Shown: in pieces, positions 1-8,094 of the stretch
Numbering within the stretch: position 1 is the first letter of the stretch
How the letters are laid out: the number at the start of each line of letters is the position of its first letter
From: an uncultured Acidimicrobiales bacterium
Lineage (GTDB): Bacteria > Actinomycetota > Acidimicrobiia > Acidimicrobiales > UBA10347
Length of the DNA stretch: 64,000 nt
Assembly: GCA_937991435.1 (NCBI GenBank)
Contig: CALKPY010000001.1
Location: 29,362-93,361, forward strand
Direction of reading: 5' to 3'
Made by a program: the position numbers and the translations under genes
The notes under the pieces: generated by a model
Seen by the model: only the letters and a program-made list of their open reading frames with translations
The model's database searches: none
Told to the model about the DNA's origin: nothing

Positions 1-1800
1 CTTGGGGAAGTATTTCGCGGCTGATGACGGTTCGACATAGTGGCCAAAGCGTTCGGTGAGCCCCTTTGGCAAGCCAAGGAAGCCAGGCGGCAGGTTCAAG
101 AAACCAACGGTGACGGCCAAGAAGGCAAGAATGCGCAGCGGCCACAAGATGCGGGGCCCCGACTCGTGAGGGTCCCCGTGGTGCGCGTCGTGCGCATCGG
201 CGTGACCGTGATCGTCATCGTGGTGTCCGCCACGGAACTCGCCGTAGAAGGTCAGGTAGATCACGCGGGTCATGTAGGCGGCTGTCATGGCAGCCGTGAT
301 CATGCCCATGATGAGCATGACGGTGTAGGCGCCGTTCGAGTGTGGTTTGCCCTCAAAGAAGCCCCAGCCACCGGTACCAACGAGAATCTCATCTTTCGAC
401 CAGAAACCTGCCAGCGGCGGCAGGCCAGCCAGCGCAATCGAACCGATGAGGAACGTTTTATAGGTCGTCGGCATGAACTTGCGCATGCCACCCATGTCGG
501 TCTTCATGTTGAAGCTGTGCACCGCGTGGCTAACCGAACCCGCACCCAGGAACAACAACGCCTTGAAGAAGGCGTGGGTGAAGAGGTGGAAGATCGCTGC
601 GGTCCACGCACCGACGCCAAGGGCCAGGGCCATGTAGCCAAGCTGGCTGATCGTCGAATAGGCAAGGACTTTCTTGATGTCGTCTTGCACAAACGCCAGA
701 GATGCGCCAACGAGGGTCGTGATGCCGCCGATTAGGGCGAGGGCGTTGATGGAGCTTCCGGCGATCGACAGGCCTTCGAAGAACACGCCATAGAGACGCG
801 CCACGAGATAGATGCCGGCGACAACCATCGTTGCCGCGTGAATCAGCGCCGAAACAGGTGTGGGGCCAGCCATGGCGTCGGGCAACCAGGTGTGCAAGAA
901 GAACTGGCCAGACTTCGACATCACCGCGGTGAGCAGGCACAGCGCTGAGATCAACAGCAACGTGTGGCTAGTCGTGTGATCGATTGCCAGCTTATTGATG
1001 TCGATGATCGACCAGGTTTCACCGCTGGCGAAGAACAGCACGATCATGCCAATGAGCAGGCCCATGTCGCCGACGCGGTTAGTCAAGAACGCCTTGAGCG
1101 CGGCATCGCTGTTGGCCTGGTCTTCCCACCAATGGCCAATCAACGCAAAGGAGCAGACGCCCACCAGCTCCCAACCAACAATCATCTGGAGCGTGTTGGC
1201 GCTTGTTACGAAGAACAACATGGCAGCGGTGAACAGCGACAAGAACGCGAAGTAGTGCGTGAATCGACGATCGCCTGCGACGTAATCGGTGCTGTAGATA
1301 TGCACCAGCGACGAAACAAGGGTGACGACCGCGAGGAGGGTGACCGTGAGCCCGTCGGCCATCGTGCCAATCGTGAAGTTCACTCCTCCGTTCGACCACC
1401 AGGTGCGCTCCGATACAACCGCTTTGAGCCCGGCACCGTAAGCGCCTTCGCTTTCTTCTTCAGCGGCACCGAGAACTTCGCCAAAGGCCGAGGCCTGTTC
1501 GCCTGCCCCTTCGTGCGATTCGCATTCGTATTTACCTTCGGAGATCTCGACAGCCACGCAGTTGTCTGCCCGGTTGACTTCGCTGATCCACTGGGCCCCC
1601 GTGAGCAGCGACAGCACGAAGCATGCGAGCACGGCGGCGATGCCGATCTCGCTTCCGCCTTTGGGCATGCGCTTGCCGAAGAACAAAATGATGGCGAAAG
1701 AACACGCCATGATCGCCGGAATGATCCACACGTTTTCGAGGAACCAGCCACCAGCTTGGATTGCGGCCGAGGGGCCTTCTGCTGCGAGGAATGCGTGCAT
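1..1800 (-). CDS. nuoL: NADH-quinone oxidoreductase subunit L, set 1 (partial, C-terminus off the left edge)
   Basis: Membrane proton-pumping subunit of complex I. It starts with ATG at 1800 and stays open for 600 codons to the window edge. Antiporter-family hallmarks are visible: VGWELVGVCSF, SKSGQFFLHTWLPDAMAGPTPVSA in part, FVQDDIKKVLAYSTISQLGYM and HAFFKALLFLGAGS. Two oddities set it apart from the other NuoL at 11243-13186. A Glu-rich hydrophilic insert with two Cys lies around residues 80-125, before the third membrane segment. A His/Asp-rich loop lies around residues 535-555. It follows nuoK by 2 bp in a same-strand run. The missing nuoM and nuoN of this set probably lie beyond the left edge (inference). 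Confidence 0.95.
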   Translation of the reverse strand, partial: MHAFLAAEGPSAAIQAGGWFLENVWIIPAIMACSFAIILFFGKRMPKGGSEIGIAAVLACFVLSLLTGAQWISEVNRADNCVAVEISEGKYECESHEGAGEQASAFGEVLGAAEEESEGAYGAGLKAVVSERTWWSNGGVNFTIGTMADGLTVTLLAVVTLVSSLVHIYSTDYVAGDRRFTHYFAFLSLFTAAMLFFVTSANTLQMIVGWELVGVCSFALIGHWWEDQANSDAALKAFLTNRVGDMGLLIGMIVLFFASGETWSIIDINKLAIDHTTSHTLLLISALCLLTAVMSKSGQFFLHTWLPDAMAGPTPVSALIHAATMVVAGIYLVARLYGVFFEGLSIAGSSINALALIGGITTLVGASLAFVQDDIKKVLAYSTISQLGYMALALGVGAWTAAIFHLFTHAFFKALLFLGAGSVSHAVHSFNMKTDMGGMRKFMPTTYKTFLIGSIALAGLPPLAGFWSKDEILVGTGGWGFFEGKPHSNGAYTVMLIMGMITAAMTAAYMTRVIYLTFYGEFRGGHHDDDHGHADAHDAHHGDPHESGPRILWPLRILAFLAVTVGFLNLPPGFLGLPKGLTERFGHYVEPSSAAKYFPK

Positions 1801-1802
1801 GA

Positions 1803-2114
1803 TCAACCCTTGAGGAGATCGACCTGGTGAAGGTCGATGCTCTTGCGGTTGCGGTAGATGGTCAGAACCATGGCCAAGCCAACGCCGACTTCAGCGGCGG
1901 CTACGGCAATAATGAACAAGGCGAACACTTCGCCAGGGATTGCAGCGCCGACGTCTCGGTTGAATGCGCCGAAGGCCACAAGGTTGATGTTGACGGCGTT
2001 GAGAATGAGCTCGATCGACATGAGCACGAGCACCGCGTTGCGGCGAACAAGTACGCCGTAGACGCCAATGCAAAAGAGCACCGCGGACAGAAGCAGGAAC
2101 TGAACGAGATACAC
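1803..2114 (-). CDS. nuoK: NADH-quinone oxidoreductase subunit K, set 1
   Basis: Small three-helix membrane subunit of complex I, 103 residues, the usual length for NuoK. I chose the GTG at 2114 because AAAGGAG sits 7 bases upstream and overlaps the nuoJ stop; an upstream in-frame extension has no such site. The family core is present: [21 protein letters not shown] in part, with the conserved membrane Glu in the IEL segment, then NLVAFGA and a second Glu in [10 protein letters not shown]. It sits between nuoJ and nuoL with near-zero spacing, so it is cotranscribed with the rest of set 1. Confidence 0.95.
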   Translation of the reverse strand: MYLVQFLLLSAVLFCIGVYGVLVRRNAVLVLMSIELILNAVNINLVAFGAFNRDVGAAIPGEVFALFIIAVAAAEVGVGLAMVLTIYRNRKSIDLHQVDLLKG

Positions 2115-2118
2115 AGCC

Positions 2119-2640
2119 CTACTCCTTTCGCGCCACGACAATGGCGCCGATTAGTGCGGCGAGAAGCAGAACCGAGATGGCTTCGAAGGCCACAATGTAC
2201 GTGCTGAAGATGGCGTCACTCACCTGTTGAACGGTCGTTTCTGACTGATCGAGAACCGCGATCTCTGAATCACCAGCGAAATCGATCACCGCATAGGCCA
2301 TGACCAGCACCAACATGACGGCGGTCAAGATTGCTGGCCAGCGGTTGTCATGGTCGAGATTGTCTTCGCTGCCGACCTTGGCGCGGGTCAACATGATTCC
2401 GAATAGGAACAGCACGACCACAGCGCCGATGTAGACGAGCACCTGGGTGATGCCGACAAATTCGGCGCCGAGCAGCAGGAACTGTGCGGCAACTCCGGCG
2501 AGCACGACCACGAGATACAGGGCGGCGTGCACGATATTGCTCGACGTCACCACGCGTAAAGCCGCGTAGACCATGATCGAAGCGATCAGGTAAAAGAAGA
2601 CGTTCTGGGCAACAACGGCCGCAAGTACAGCAGGCATCAT
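2119..2640 (-). CDS. nuoJ: NADH-quinone oxidoreductase subunit J, set 1
   Basis: Five-helix membrane subunit of complex I, 173 residues. The NuoJ signature is clear: [27 protein letters not shown] in part, then the third-helix stretch [20 protein letters not shown] with the conserved Tyr and Gly that form the pi-bulge in this family. The ATG overlaps the nuoI stop as ATGA, which implies translational coupling. An ATG one codon later is equally possible. It lacks the long Asp/Ala-rich C-terminal tail of the set 2 NuoJ. Confidence 0.94.
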   Translation of the reverse strand: MMPAVLAAVVAQNVFFYLIASIMVYAALRVVTSSNIVHAALYLVVVLAGVAAQFLLLGAEFVGITQVLVYIGAVVVLFLFGIMLTRAKVGSEDNLDHDNRWPAILTAVMLVLVMAYAVIDFAGDSEIAVLDQSETTVQQVSDAIFSTYIVAFEAISVLLLAALIGAIVVARKE

Positions 2641-3173
2641 GTAGCAGGCACCTTGCGAACCTTCTGGTCTGCACCAGATTCGTATGCAGGGAACTCAGGA
2701 ACAGTTTCCATCCAGTCACCAAGGCGCGACTTGTCGTGCAACAGATCTGCGATACGCATTTCGCTGAACTCGAATTCGGGGCTCCAAAAAAGCGCATCGA
2801 ACGGACAAACATCAACGCAGATGCCGCAGAACATGCACAGTGCAAAGTCGATGTCGAAACGATCGAGCTTGTTCTTCTGGCGGGGTTTTCCGCCGGCGCG
2901 GCGAGGCGGGGCGAGTTCTTTGTGGCCCTCGATGTAGATGCACCAGTCTGGGCACTCGCGTGCACACAGCATGCACGCCGTGCAGTTGTCGTCGTGCAGC
3001 GCAATAACGCCCCGGGCTCGTGTTGGTGGGGCCTCTTTGACGTGCGGGTACTGGACCGTGTGTGCACCTTTTGAAGGAGCGGGCGGCGAGAACGGGCCAC
3101 CGGGGAACACGGTCTTAAAGAATGTCTTGGCAGTGACCCTGAGGCCAACGAGCATGCCGGGCATCTTGGGCAT
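2637..3173 (-). CDS. nuoI: NADH-quinone oxidoreductase subunit I, set 1 (two 4Fe-4S clusters)
   Basis: Peripheral-arm Fe-S subunit that carries clusters N6a and N6b towards NuoB; 178 residues from ATG 3173. Two ferredoxin motifs are visible: CTACMLCARECPDWC and CMFCGICVDVCPFDA. The reading frame extends upstream of 3173 into nuoH, but the ATG that overlaps the nuoH stop (TGATG) gives the family N-terminus, with VGLRVTAKTFF resembling the amphipathic membrane-contact helix. Since no nuoE, nuoF or nuoG is in this set, NuoI and NuoB may be the entry point for electrons from an unknown donor (inference). Confidence 0.95.
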   Translation of the reverse strand: MPKMPGMLVGLRVTAKTFFKTVFPGGPFSPPAPSKGAHTVQYPHVKEAPPTRARGVIALHDDNCTACMLCARECPDWCIYIEGHKELAPPRRAGGKPRQKNKLDRFDIDFALCMFCGICVDVCPFDALFWSPEFEFSEMRIADLLHDKSRLGDWMETVPEFPAYESGADQKVRKVPAT

Positions 3174-4183
3174 CAGAGAGCCACCTTGAGGATTGCGGTG
3201 ATCACGATATTGGCGAGCGCCAAGGGGATCATGAACTTCCAAGCGAGTCGTTGCAGCTGATCTTCGCGGAACCGTGGATACGTGATGCGGAACCAGAAGA
3301 TGAGGAACGCAATCAGGATCATCTTGGCGGCGAGCACAAGCGGTCCGATGTAGTTCATGAATTCGGCGTTGGCATCGACAAAGGGAATTGTCCAACCCCC
3401 GAGAAACAGCGTGGCGCCGATTGCCGAGAAGATTGCTGCGGTGGCGAACTCGGCAATGAAGAACAACAAGAAGCGAATACCGGAGTACTCGGTGAGGAAG
3501 CCGGTGACGAGTTCAGACTCAGCCTGCGGCATATCGAACGGCGGTTGGGTCAACTCAGCTTGTACCGAGACAAGGAACAAGAAGAACCCGATGAACTGCG
3601 GAAGAATGAACCACATGCCGAATTCGTTCTGCTTGTGCACGATGTCGCTCAGATTCAGCGATTCGGCCATGATGACCACGCCGACGACCGAGAGCACGAG
3701 CGGAAGCTCATAGGCGATGAGCTGGCCGGCAGCGCGCAAGCCGCCGAGCAATGAGTACTTCGATGCCGAGCCCCAGCCCGCCATCAAGATGCCGATCACC
3801 GACACTGACGAGACAGCTAGCGCGAAGTAAATGCCGGTGTTGATGTCAATGAACGTGGCATCTGGGCCGCCGGGAAGCACCAGCACAAGCATGAACGTCG
3901 ATACCAACACGACGAACGGCGCCGCAGCAAACACAAACCGGTCAGCTTTTGCCGGAAAGATGTCTTCTTTTTGCAGGAACTTGCCGAACTCAGCGAGCAG
4001 CTGAAGCTGGCCATACGGGCCGGTCTCCATGGGGCCGAGACGGCTCTGCATAAAGCTCATCATCTTGAACAAGAACAGGTAGACGAGCGCGCCCGTTGGC
4101 AACAGCACAGCCACCAGGCCAATGACACCCTTGATGATCGTCTCTTGCCAATAGGCAAGTTCTATGGCGAGCGGGGTGAGCAT
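3173..4183 (-). CDS. nuoH: NADH-quinone oxidoreductase subunit H, set 1
   Basis: Membrane subunit that forms much of the quinone chamber at the junction of the two arms, 336 residues. Family landmarks: SRLGPMETGPYGQLQLLAEFGK in part (an RxGP motif), a GWGSASKYSLLGGLRAAGQ-type segment, ELTQPPFDMPQAESELVTGF in part, YSGIRF and WFRITYPRFREDQL. It overlaps nuoD upstream and nuoI downstream by single bases. In complete complex I operons nuoE, nuoF and nuoG lie between nuoD and nuoH. Here nuoH directly follows nuoD, which shows that the NADH-dehydrogenase module is absent from this set. Confidence 0.95.
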   Translation of the reverse strand: MLTPLAIELAYWQETIIKGVIGLVAVLLPTGALVYLFLFKMMSFMQSRLGPMETGPYGQLQLLAEFGKFLQKEDIFPAKADRFVFAAAPFVVLVSTFMLVLVLPGGPDATFIDINTGIYFALAVSSVSVIGILMAGWGSASKYSLLGGLRAAGQLIAYELPLVLSVVGVVIMAESLNLSDIVHKQNEFGMWFILPQFIGFFLFLVSVQAELTQPPFDMPQAESELVTGFLTEYSGIRFLLFFIAEFATAAIFSAIGATLFLGGWTIPFVDANAEFMNYIGPLVLAAKMILIAFLIFWFRITYPRFREDQLQRLAWKFMIPLALANIVITAILKVAL

Positions 4184-5379
4184 CAGCGGTCGATATCTCC
4201 GAGGATGAAATACAGCGAGGCCAAAATGGTCGCGATATCAGGAACGTAGACGCCTTCGAGTAGCCATGGAGCGATCGACATGTTCGAGAACGACGCGGTG
4301 CGGATCTTGACCCGGAACGGCGTGAGTTCGCCCTTGCTGATCACGTAGTAGCCCATGACGCCGAGCGGGTTTTCGGTCTGTACGTAGGACTCGCCCGCGG
4401 GCACCTTGATGATGCGCGGCACCTTGGCCATGATCGGACCGGTCGGCAAACCGTCGAGAATCTGTTCGACCATGTAGGTCGCTTCGCGCGTTTCTTGTAG
4501 CCGCACCCAGTACCGAGCGAACGAGTCACCGTCGGGATGGGTCCAGACTTTCCAGTCGAGGTCTTTCCAAGCGAGACGCGAGTCGCCATCGCGACGCAGA
4601 TCCCAGTCGACGCCGCTAGCCCTAAGGTTGGCGCCACTTAGACCATAGGCCTTGCCCACCTCGGCAGGGATCACGCCAACGCCGCGGCAGCGCAGCTGAA
4701 AGATCTCGTTGCCGACGACGAGGTCTTCCATTTCGTCGCAGAAGTCACGCACTTTTTGCATGACTGACTTGGTCTCGGCAATCCAGCCCGCAGGCAGGTC
4801 GTCTTTGATGCCGCCGATGCGGTTGAAGTTCGGGTGGAATCGACCGCCAGTAACGCTTTCGATCTGGTTAAGAACAAACTCGCGATCGCGAAAGGCGTAG
4901 AACACCGCCGTTACACCACCGAGTTGCACGGCCATATCGCCGAGGAACAACATGATGTTCGCAATACGACCCATCTCAAAGAGCGCCGTGCGAATCCATT
5001 GTGCCCGAGGTGGCGCTTCGACCTCCATGAGGTCTTCAGCGGCCAGAATGAACGGGACTTCGTTGGCGAAGCTGCCAACCCAGTCGATGCGGTTGACCAG
5101 TGTGGTCACCTGCGGGTACGTGCGAACCTCAGTCAGCTTTTCGTAACCGCGGTGCATGTAGCCCATGATCGGCTCGGCCTTGATGACCTGTTCGCCGTCG
5201 AGCTTGGCGACGATGCGCAAGGTGCCGTGTGTTGCTGGGTGCTGCGGTCCGATGTTGAGGGTCATGCCCTCGGTTTCGAGCTCGACGTTGACTCGAGCGT
5301 CGACGGCCTGAGCGGCGATATAGCGGAGTTGTTCGTTGTCGTTGATGTCGAGTTCGGCGGTGATGTGGTCAGTGGTCAT
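4183..5379 (-). CDS. nuoD: NADH-quinone oxidoreductase subunit D, set 1
   Basis: Peripheral-arm 49-kDa-type subunit, 398 residues, which lines the quinone site near cluster N2. Family motifs: NIGPQHPATHGTLRIV, GYMHRGYEKL, NRIDWVGS and IGGIKDDLP. Notably it has Arg at position 77 in the HRG motif, the residue aligned with the dimethylated Arg of mammalian NDUFS2 (established knowledge of the mammalian protein). The set 2 NuoD has Thr there. It is preceded by nuoC (4-bp overlap) and followed by nuoH (1-bp overlap). A residue-level comparison with membrane-bound hydrogenase large subunits would be the main alternative, but the flanking nuo genes make complex I the clear call. Confidence 0.95.
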   Translation of the reverse strand: MTTDHITAELDINDNEQLRYIAAQAVDARVNVELETEGMTLNIGPQHPATHGTLRIVAKLDGEQVIKAEPIMGYMHRGYEKLTEVRTYPQVTTLVNRIDWVGSFANEVPFILAAEDLMEVEAPPRAQWIRTALFEMGRIANIMLFLGDMAVQLGGVTAVFYAFRDREFVLNQIESVTGGRFHPNFNRIGGIKDDLPAGWIAETKSVMQKVRDFCDEMEDLVVGNEIFQLRCRGVGVIPAEVGKAYGLSGANLRASGVDWDLRRDGDSRLAWKDLDWKVWTHPDGDSFARYWVRLQETREATYMVEQILDGLPTGPIMAKVPRIIKVPAGESYVQTENPLGVMGYYVISKGELTPFRVKIRTASFSNMSIAPWLLEGVYVPDIATILASLYFILGDIDR

Positions 5380-6080
5380 GATTCGATCGCCTCTGATTCA
5401 GCGACTGGGGTCTTCTCGGCGTCGTCGGCGCCGTCATCTGGCATGCCTTCGACATCGACGATTCCGGGCCAAGGCTTCACGCGCCGGGCGACCAAGGGAT
5501 AGTCCTTGCGCATCGGGTTGCCCTCGAAACCACTTGGCAGGTACAGCGCCCGCAGGTCGGGGTGCCCCACGATGTCGATACCGAACATTTCCCACACTTC
5601 ACGCTCGTGCCAGTTCGCACCAACGAATATTTCGAGCAGCGAGGGGATTGACAAATCGTCGTCAGGCACGTCGGCCTTGATGGTGACGCCCTGGTGCTCG
5701 CCGATCGAATACACCCGCAGCATCATCTGGAAGCGGCTGTCGCCGCCAGCGGTACCCGTTTCTTGTTCGCCTACAGGCTTTTCGTCGCGACCATGCACGA
5801 CCCAGTCTTGTTCGGCTTCCATATCGCGGCCGAACGGTGACGGAAGCCAGTCGATGGCCGAGATGAAGTCGAGCCAGGTCATGCCGAGTCGATCGGCGGC
5901 GAAACGGGCCGCTTCGACCCATGCGCTTCGATCGACCCGAATCCAGAGATCACGGCCGGGGATTATTTCGGACTCGATAAAGCCTTCGCCCAGGTGATCG
6001 GCAAAGGCTTTAGCGATGGCTTCTCGAACCGGATCGGTCTCGACGGCTTCTTGAGTCTCTTCAGCGGTATCTGCGCTCAT
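5376..6080 (-). CDS. nuoC: NADH-quinone oxidoreductase subunit C, set 1
   Basis: Peripheral-arm 30-kDa-type subunit, 234 residues. The conserved C-terminal block is present: [22 protein letters not shown] in part, then [26 protein letters not shown] in part. The first 40 or so residues are acidic and Ala/Glu-rich and look like a linker without a known fold, as does the acidic tail after the PWPG segment. It overlaps nuoB and nuoD by 4 bp on each side. It is longer than the set 2 NuoC (180 residues). Confidence 0.94.
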   Translation of the reverse strand: MSADTAEETQEAVETDPVREAIAKAFADHLGEGFIESEIIPGRDLWIRVDRSAWVEAARFAADRLGMTWLDFISAIDWLPSPFGRDMEAEQDWVVHGRDEKPVGEQETGTAGGDSRFQMMLRVYSIGEHQGVTIKADVPDDDLSIPSLLEIFVGANWHEREVWEMFGIDIVGHPDLRALYLPSGFEGNPMRKDYPLVARRVKPWPGIVDVEGMPDDGADDAEKTPVAESEAIES

Positions 6081-6592
6081 GAGATCTCACCGCCGCCGAC
6101 GACAATCGGGTCGCCTTTCCAGCGCTCTGCTGGGTCTTCGTTGTGAATCATTTCTTGCAGCAAGACGATGCCTTCGAGCAAGGCTTCTGGGCGGGGCGGG
6201 CAACCCGGCACATAGACGTCGACAGGGATGACCTGATCGATGCCCTTGGTAACCGAGTAGCTATCCCAATACGGGCCACCGCAGTTTGCGCAACTGCCCA
6301 TCGAGATGACGTATTTGGGGTCAGGCATCTGCTCGTACAACCGAAGAATGGCCGGAACCATCTTGTCTGTCACCGTGCCGGAGATGACGACGAGGTCAGC
6401 TTGGCGGGGACTAGCCGGAAACGGGATTACGCCGAGACGCATGACGTCGTAGCGCGGGCTTCCGAACGCGGCACCCATTTCGAGCGCGCAACATGCCAAA
6501 CCCCACTGGTAGACCCAAAGGCTGTATTTGCGGCTGATATTGAGCAGCTTGGTCAATGACTTTGGCATCTTGCCGCTGTCGACGAGTCCCAT
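6077..6592 (-). CDS. nuoB: NADH-quinone oxidoreductase subunit B, set 1 (cluster N2)
   Basis: PSST-type subunit that holds the terminal 4Fe-4S cluster N2 next to the quinone site; 171 residues. Cys ligands are visible in [21 protein letters not shown] and [11 protein letters not shown]. The segment [18 protein letters not shown] is typical of NuoB. The reading frame is unambiguous and the ATG follows nuoA by about 30 bp, the only real gap in set 1 apart from the one before nuoA. It forms the core of the Q module together with NuoD, NuoC and NuoI. Confidence 0.96.
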   Translation of the reverse strand: MGLVDSGKMPKSLTKLLNISRKYSLWVYQWGLACCALEMGAAFGSPRYDVMRLGVIPFPASPRQADLVVISGTVTDKMVPAILRLYEQMPDPKYVISMGSCANCGGPYWDSYSVTKGIDQVIPVDVYVPGCPPRPEALLEGIVLLQEMIHNEDPAERWKGDPIVVGGGEIS

Positions 6593-6622
6593 CAGGTGTG
6601 CCCCTGTTCGTGAATCATCGTG

Positions 6623-6988
6623 TCAGATCCACCGCAGGACGCCCTTGCGCCACGCGTAGAGGAGACCGAGCAAGAGGATGAAGATGAAGATGGCCATTTC
6701 GACAAGGCCGAAGACGCCATATGCCTCGAGACGAGTGGCCCACGGAAAGATGAAAACCGCCTCGACGTCGAACATGACAAAGAGCAGAGCAAAGATGTAA
6801 TAGCGGATGTTGCTCTGGCCCCAGCCGGTACCGACAGGGTCAACGCCTGACTCGTAGTTGATGTACTTTTGAGCTTGCGGACGCGTGGGCCGAAGCAGTG
6901 AGCTGATGCCAAGAAGTGCCGTTACGAGAGCCACCGCAAGCAGGCCAAAGATGGCGACCGTCAGATAGCTGCGCAGGAACTCGGACAC
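6623..6988 (-). CDS. nuoA: NADH-quinone oxidoreductase subunit A, set 1
   Basis: Three-helix membrane subunit, 121 residues, first gene of set 1. The hallmark loop YESGVDPVGTGWGQSNIRYYIFA in part and the following FVMFDVEAVFIFPWA identify it. GTG at 6988 is the likely start; I see no strong ribosome-binding site in front of it. The 89 bases upstream separate it from the methyltransferase stop at 7078. This is long enough for a promoter of its own, but I cannot identify one. Confidence 0.94.
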   Translation of the reverse strand: MSEFLRSYLTVAIFGLLAVALVTALLGISSLLRPTRPQAQKYINYESGVDPVGTGWGQSNIRYYIFALLFVMFDVEAVFIFPWATRLEAYGVFGLVEMAIFIFILLLGLLYAWRKGVLRWI

Positions 6989-7077
6989 GGTTCACGACTC
7001 TAACCCTGACCGTGGTCTCATCCAAGCTTCTCCGACCGAAAACGGGGGCAAGTTTCACCGAAATTGCGTGTGAACGA

Positions 7078-8076
7078 TCACCACTCGAGCACGAGAAAGC
7101 CGCCAAGACCCGCAGGGTCGGTCAGGGCCTGGGCTTCGTTAACCGCACTGCGGGCCGCTATAGCGGCCAAATCCCCGATGTGGGCACGGGTCCGCCAGAC
7201 CTCGCGGGCGTGAGAAACCAGCTCTGCGATGCCATTGCGAGCCAACCATTCAGCCTGCGTTTCGACACGTACGGGGTGCGGCAGCTGGTCGACCGGCACA
7301 TCGCACGTAATGTCGTGTGTTCCAAGACTGGCGAACGGGTCGCTACCGCGCTCGTGGTCTGCGTACGTGCGTAACCATGCGCCAATTCCACGATCTGCTA
7401 ACTCCTGGGTCGTCGCCCCATAGTCAAAGGCGAGCACTCGACCCGACAGAGCGCGGGCGTGTTCGATCCACTGATGCGCCTGCACCGCTACTGGCACACG
7501 GGAGCCGACCACAGCTCGAATGTCGACCGCTGCCAACAATTCGGGGGCCGGCAACCCGGTGGGAACAAGTCTTGGAGCATCGGTGCCGCCAGTTTCAACA
7601 CCGAGAAGCCGCCAACCATCATCGAATCGTTCCGCGATATCGAAGGCGAGATTGTCGAGCAACTCATTCGCCATGACGACATGGCACGGTTCATTGGGAA
7701 GCTCAGCCAGAGACGCAACAAACCCGGGCAGCTCGCCGTGAGTCGATCGCAACCGATCGGAGCGCTCAACCAAGGTGTAGTCCAAGGAATCGACACAGTC
7801 GGGCTTGGCTCGCAGCACGCTGCGGTACAGGGTGCCAACGCCAGCACCGGCTTCGACCACACGAAACCGTGAAGGTCGGCCGACATCGCGCCATTCCTGA
7901 TCAAGCCAACGTGCGATCACCGCGCCGAACAGCGGTCCGACTTCAACGCTCGTGACGAAGTCACCCCGGCTTGTTCCCGCGTGCCCATGGGAGTGATAGA
8001 AGCCAGCGGGGCCGTACAGGGCGGCGTCCATGTAGTCAGCGAACAAGAGCGGTTGCTCGCGTTCGTGGTCAGGCAT
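7078..8076 (-). CDS. MidA/NDUFAF7-family SAM-dependent methyltransferase (Methyltransf_28)
   Basis: Putative protein arginine methyltransferase, 332 residues. The family N-terminus is recognisable: ALYGPAGFY, then GDFVTSVEVGPLFGAVIARW in part, and a SAM-binding VVEAGAGVGTL loop around residue 95, with MANELLDNL later. The mitochondrial homologue NDUFAF7 dimethylates an Arg of the complex I 49-kDa subunit and is needed for assembly (established). Here the gene lies directly between nuoN of set 2 (19 bp upstream) and nuoA of set 1, so a role in complex I maturation is a strong contextual inference. The likely substrate is NuoD of set 1, which keeps the target Arg. An unrelated methyl acceptor is not excluded. 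Confidence 0.85.
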   Translation of the reverse strand: MPDHEREQPLLFADYMDAALYGPAGFYHSHGHAGTSRGDFVTSVEVGPLFGAVIARWLDQEWRDVGRPSRFRVVEAGAGVGTLYRSVLRAKPDCVDSLDYTLVERSDRLRSTHGELPGFVASLAELPNEPCHVVMANELLDNLAFDIAERFDDGWRLLGVETGGTDAPRLVPTGLPAPELLAAVDIRAVVGSRVPVAVQAHQWIEHARALSGRVLAFDYGATTQELADRGIGAWLRTYADHERGSDPFASLGTHDITCDVPVDQLPHPVRVETQAEWLARNGIAELVSHAREVWRTRAHIGDLAAIAARSAVNEAQALTDPAGLGGFLVLEW

Positions 8077-8094
8077 TGGTGTGTTTCAGGCGCG

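Noticed and set aside
964..1830. Long plus-strand open frame opposite nuoL of set 1, with others of 200-350 codons opposite nuoD, nuoG and nuoF
   Set aside because: They lie fully inside strongly supported nuo genes on the other strand, have no family resemblance and no ribosome-binding sites. High GC content explains the lack of stops.
3174..3395. Extended NuoI N-terminus in set 1
   Set aside because: It is the out-of-frame translation of the nuoH end. The coupled ATG at 3173 matches the family start.
7050..7085. GTGTGAACGATCACC near the start of complex I set 1 as a Rex box
   Set aside because: The spacing between GTGA and TCAC is 4 instead of 6 bases, so it does not fit the Rex consensus.
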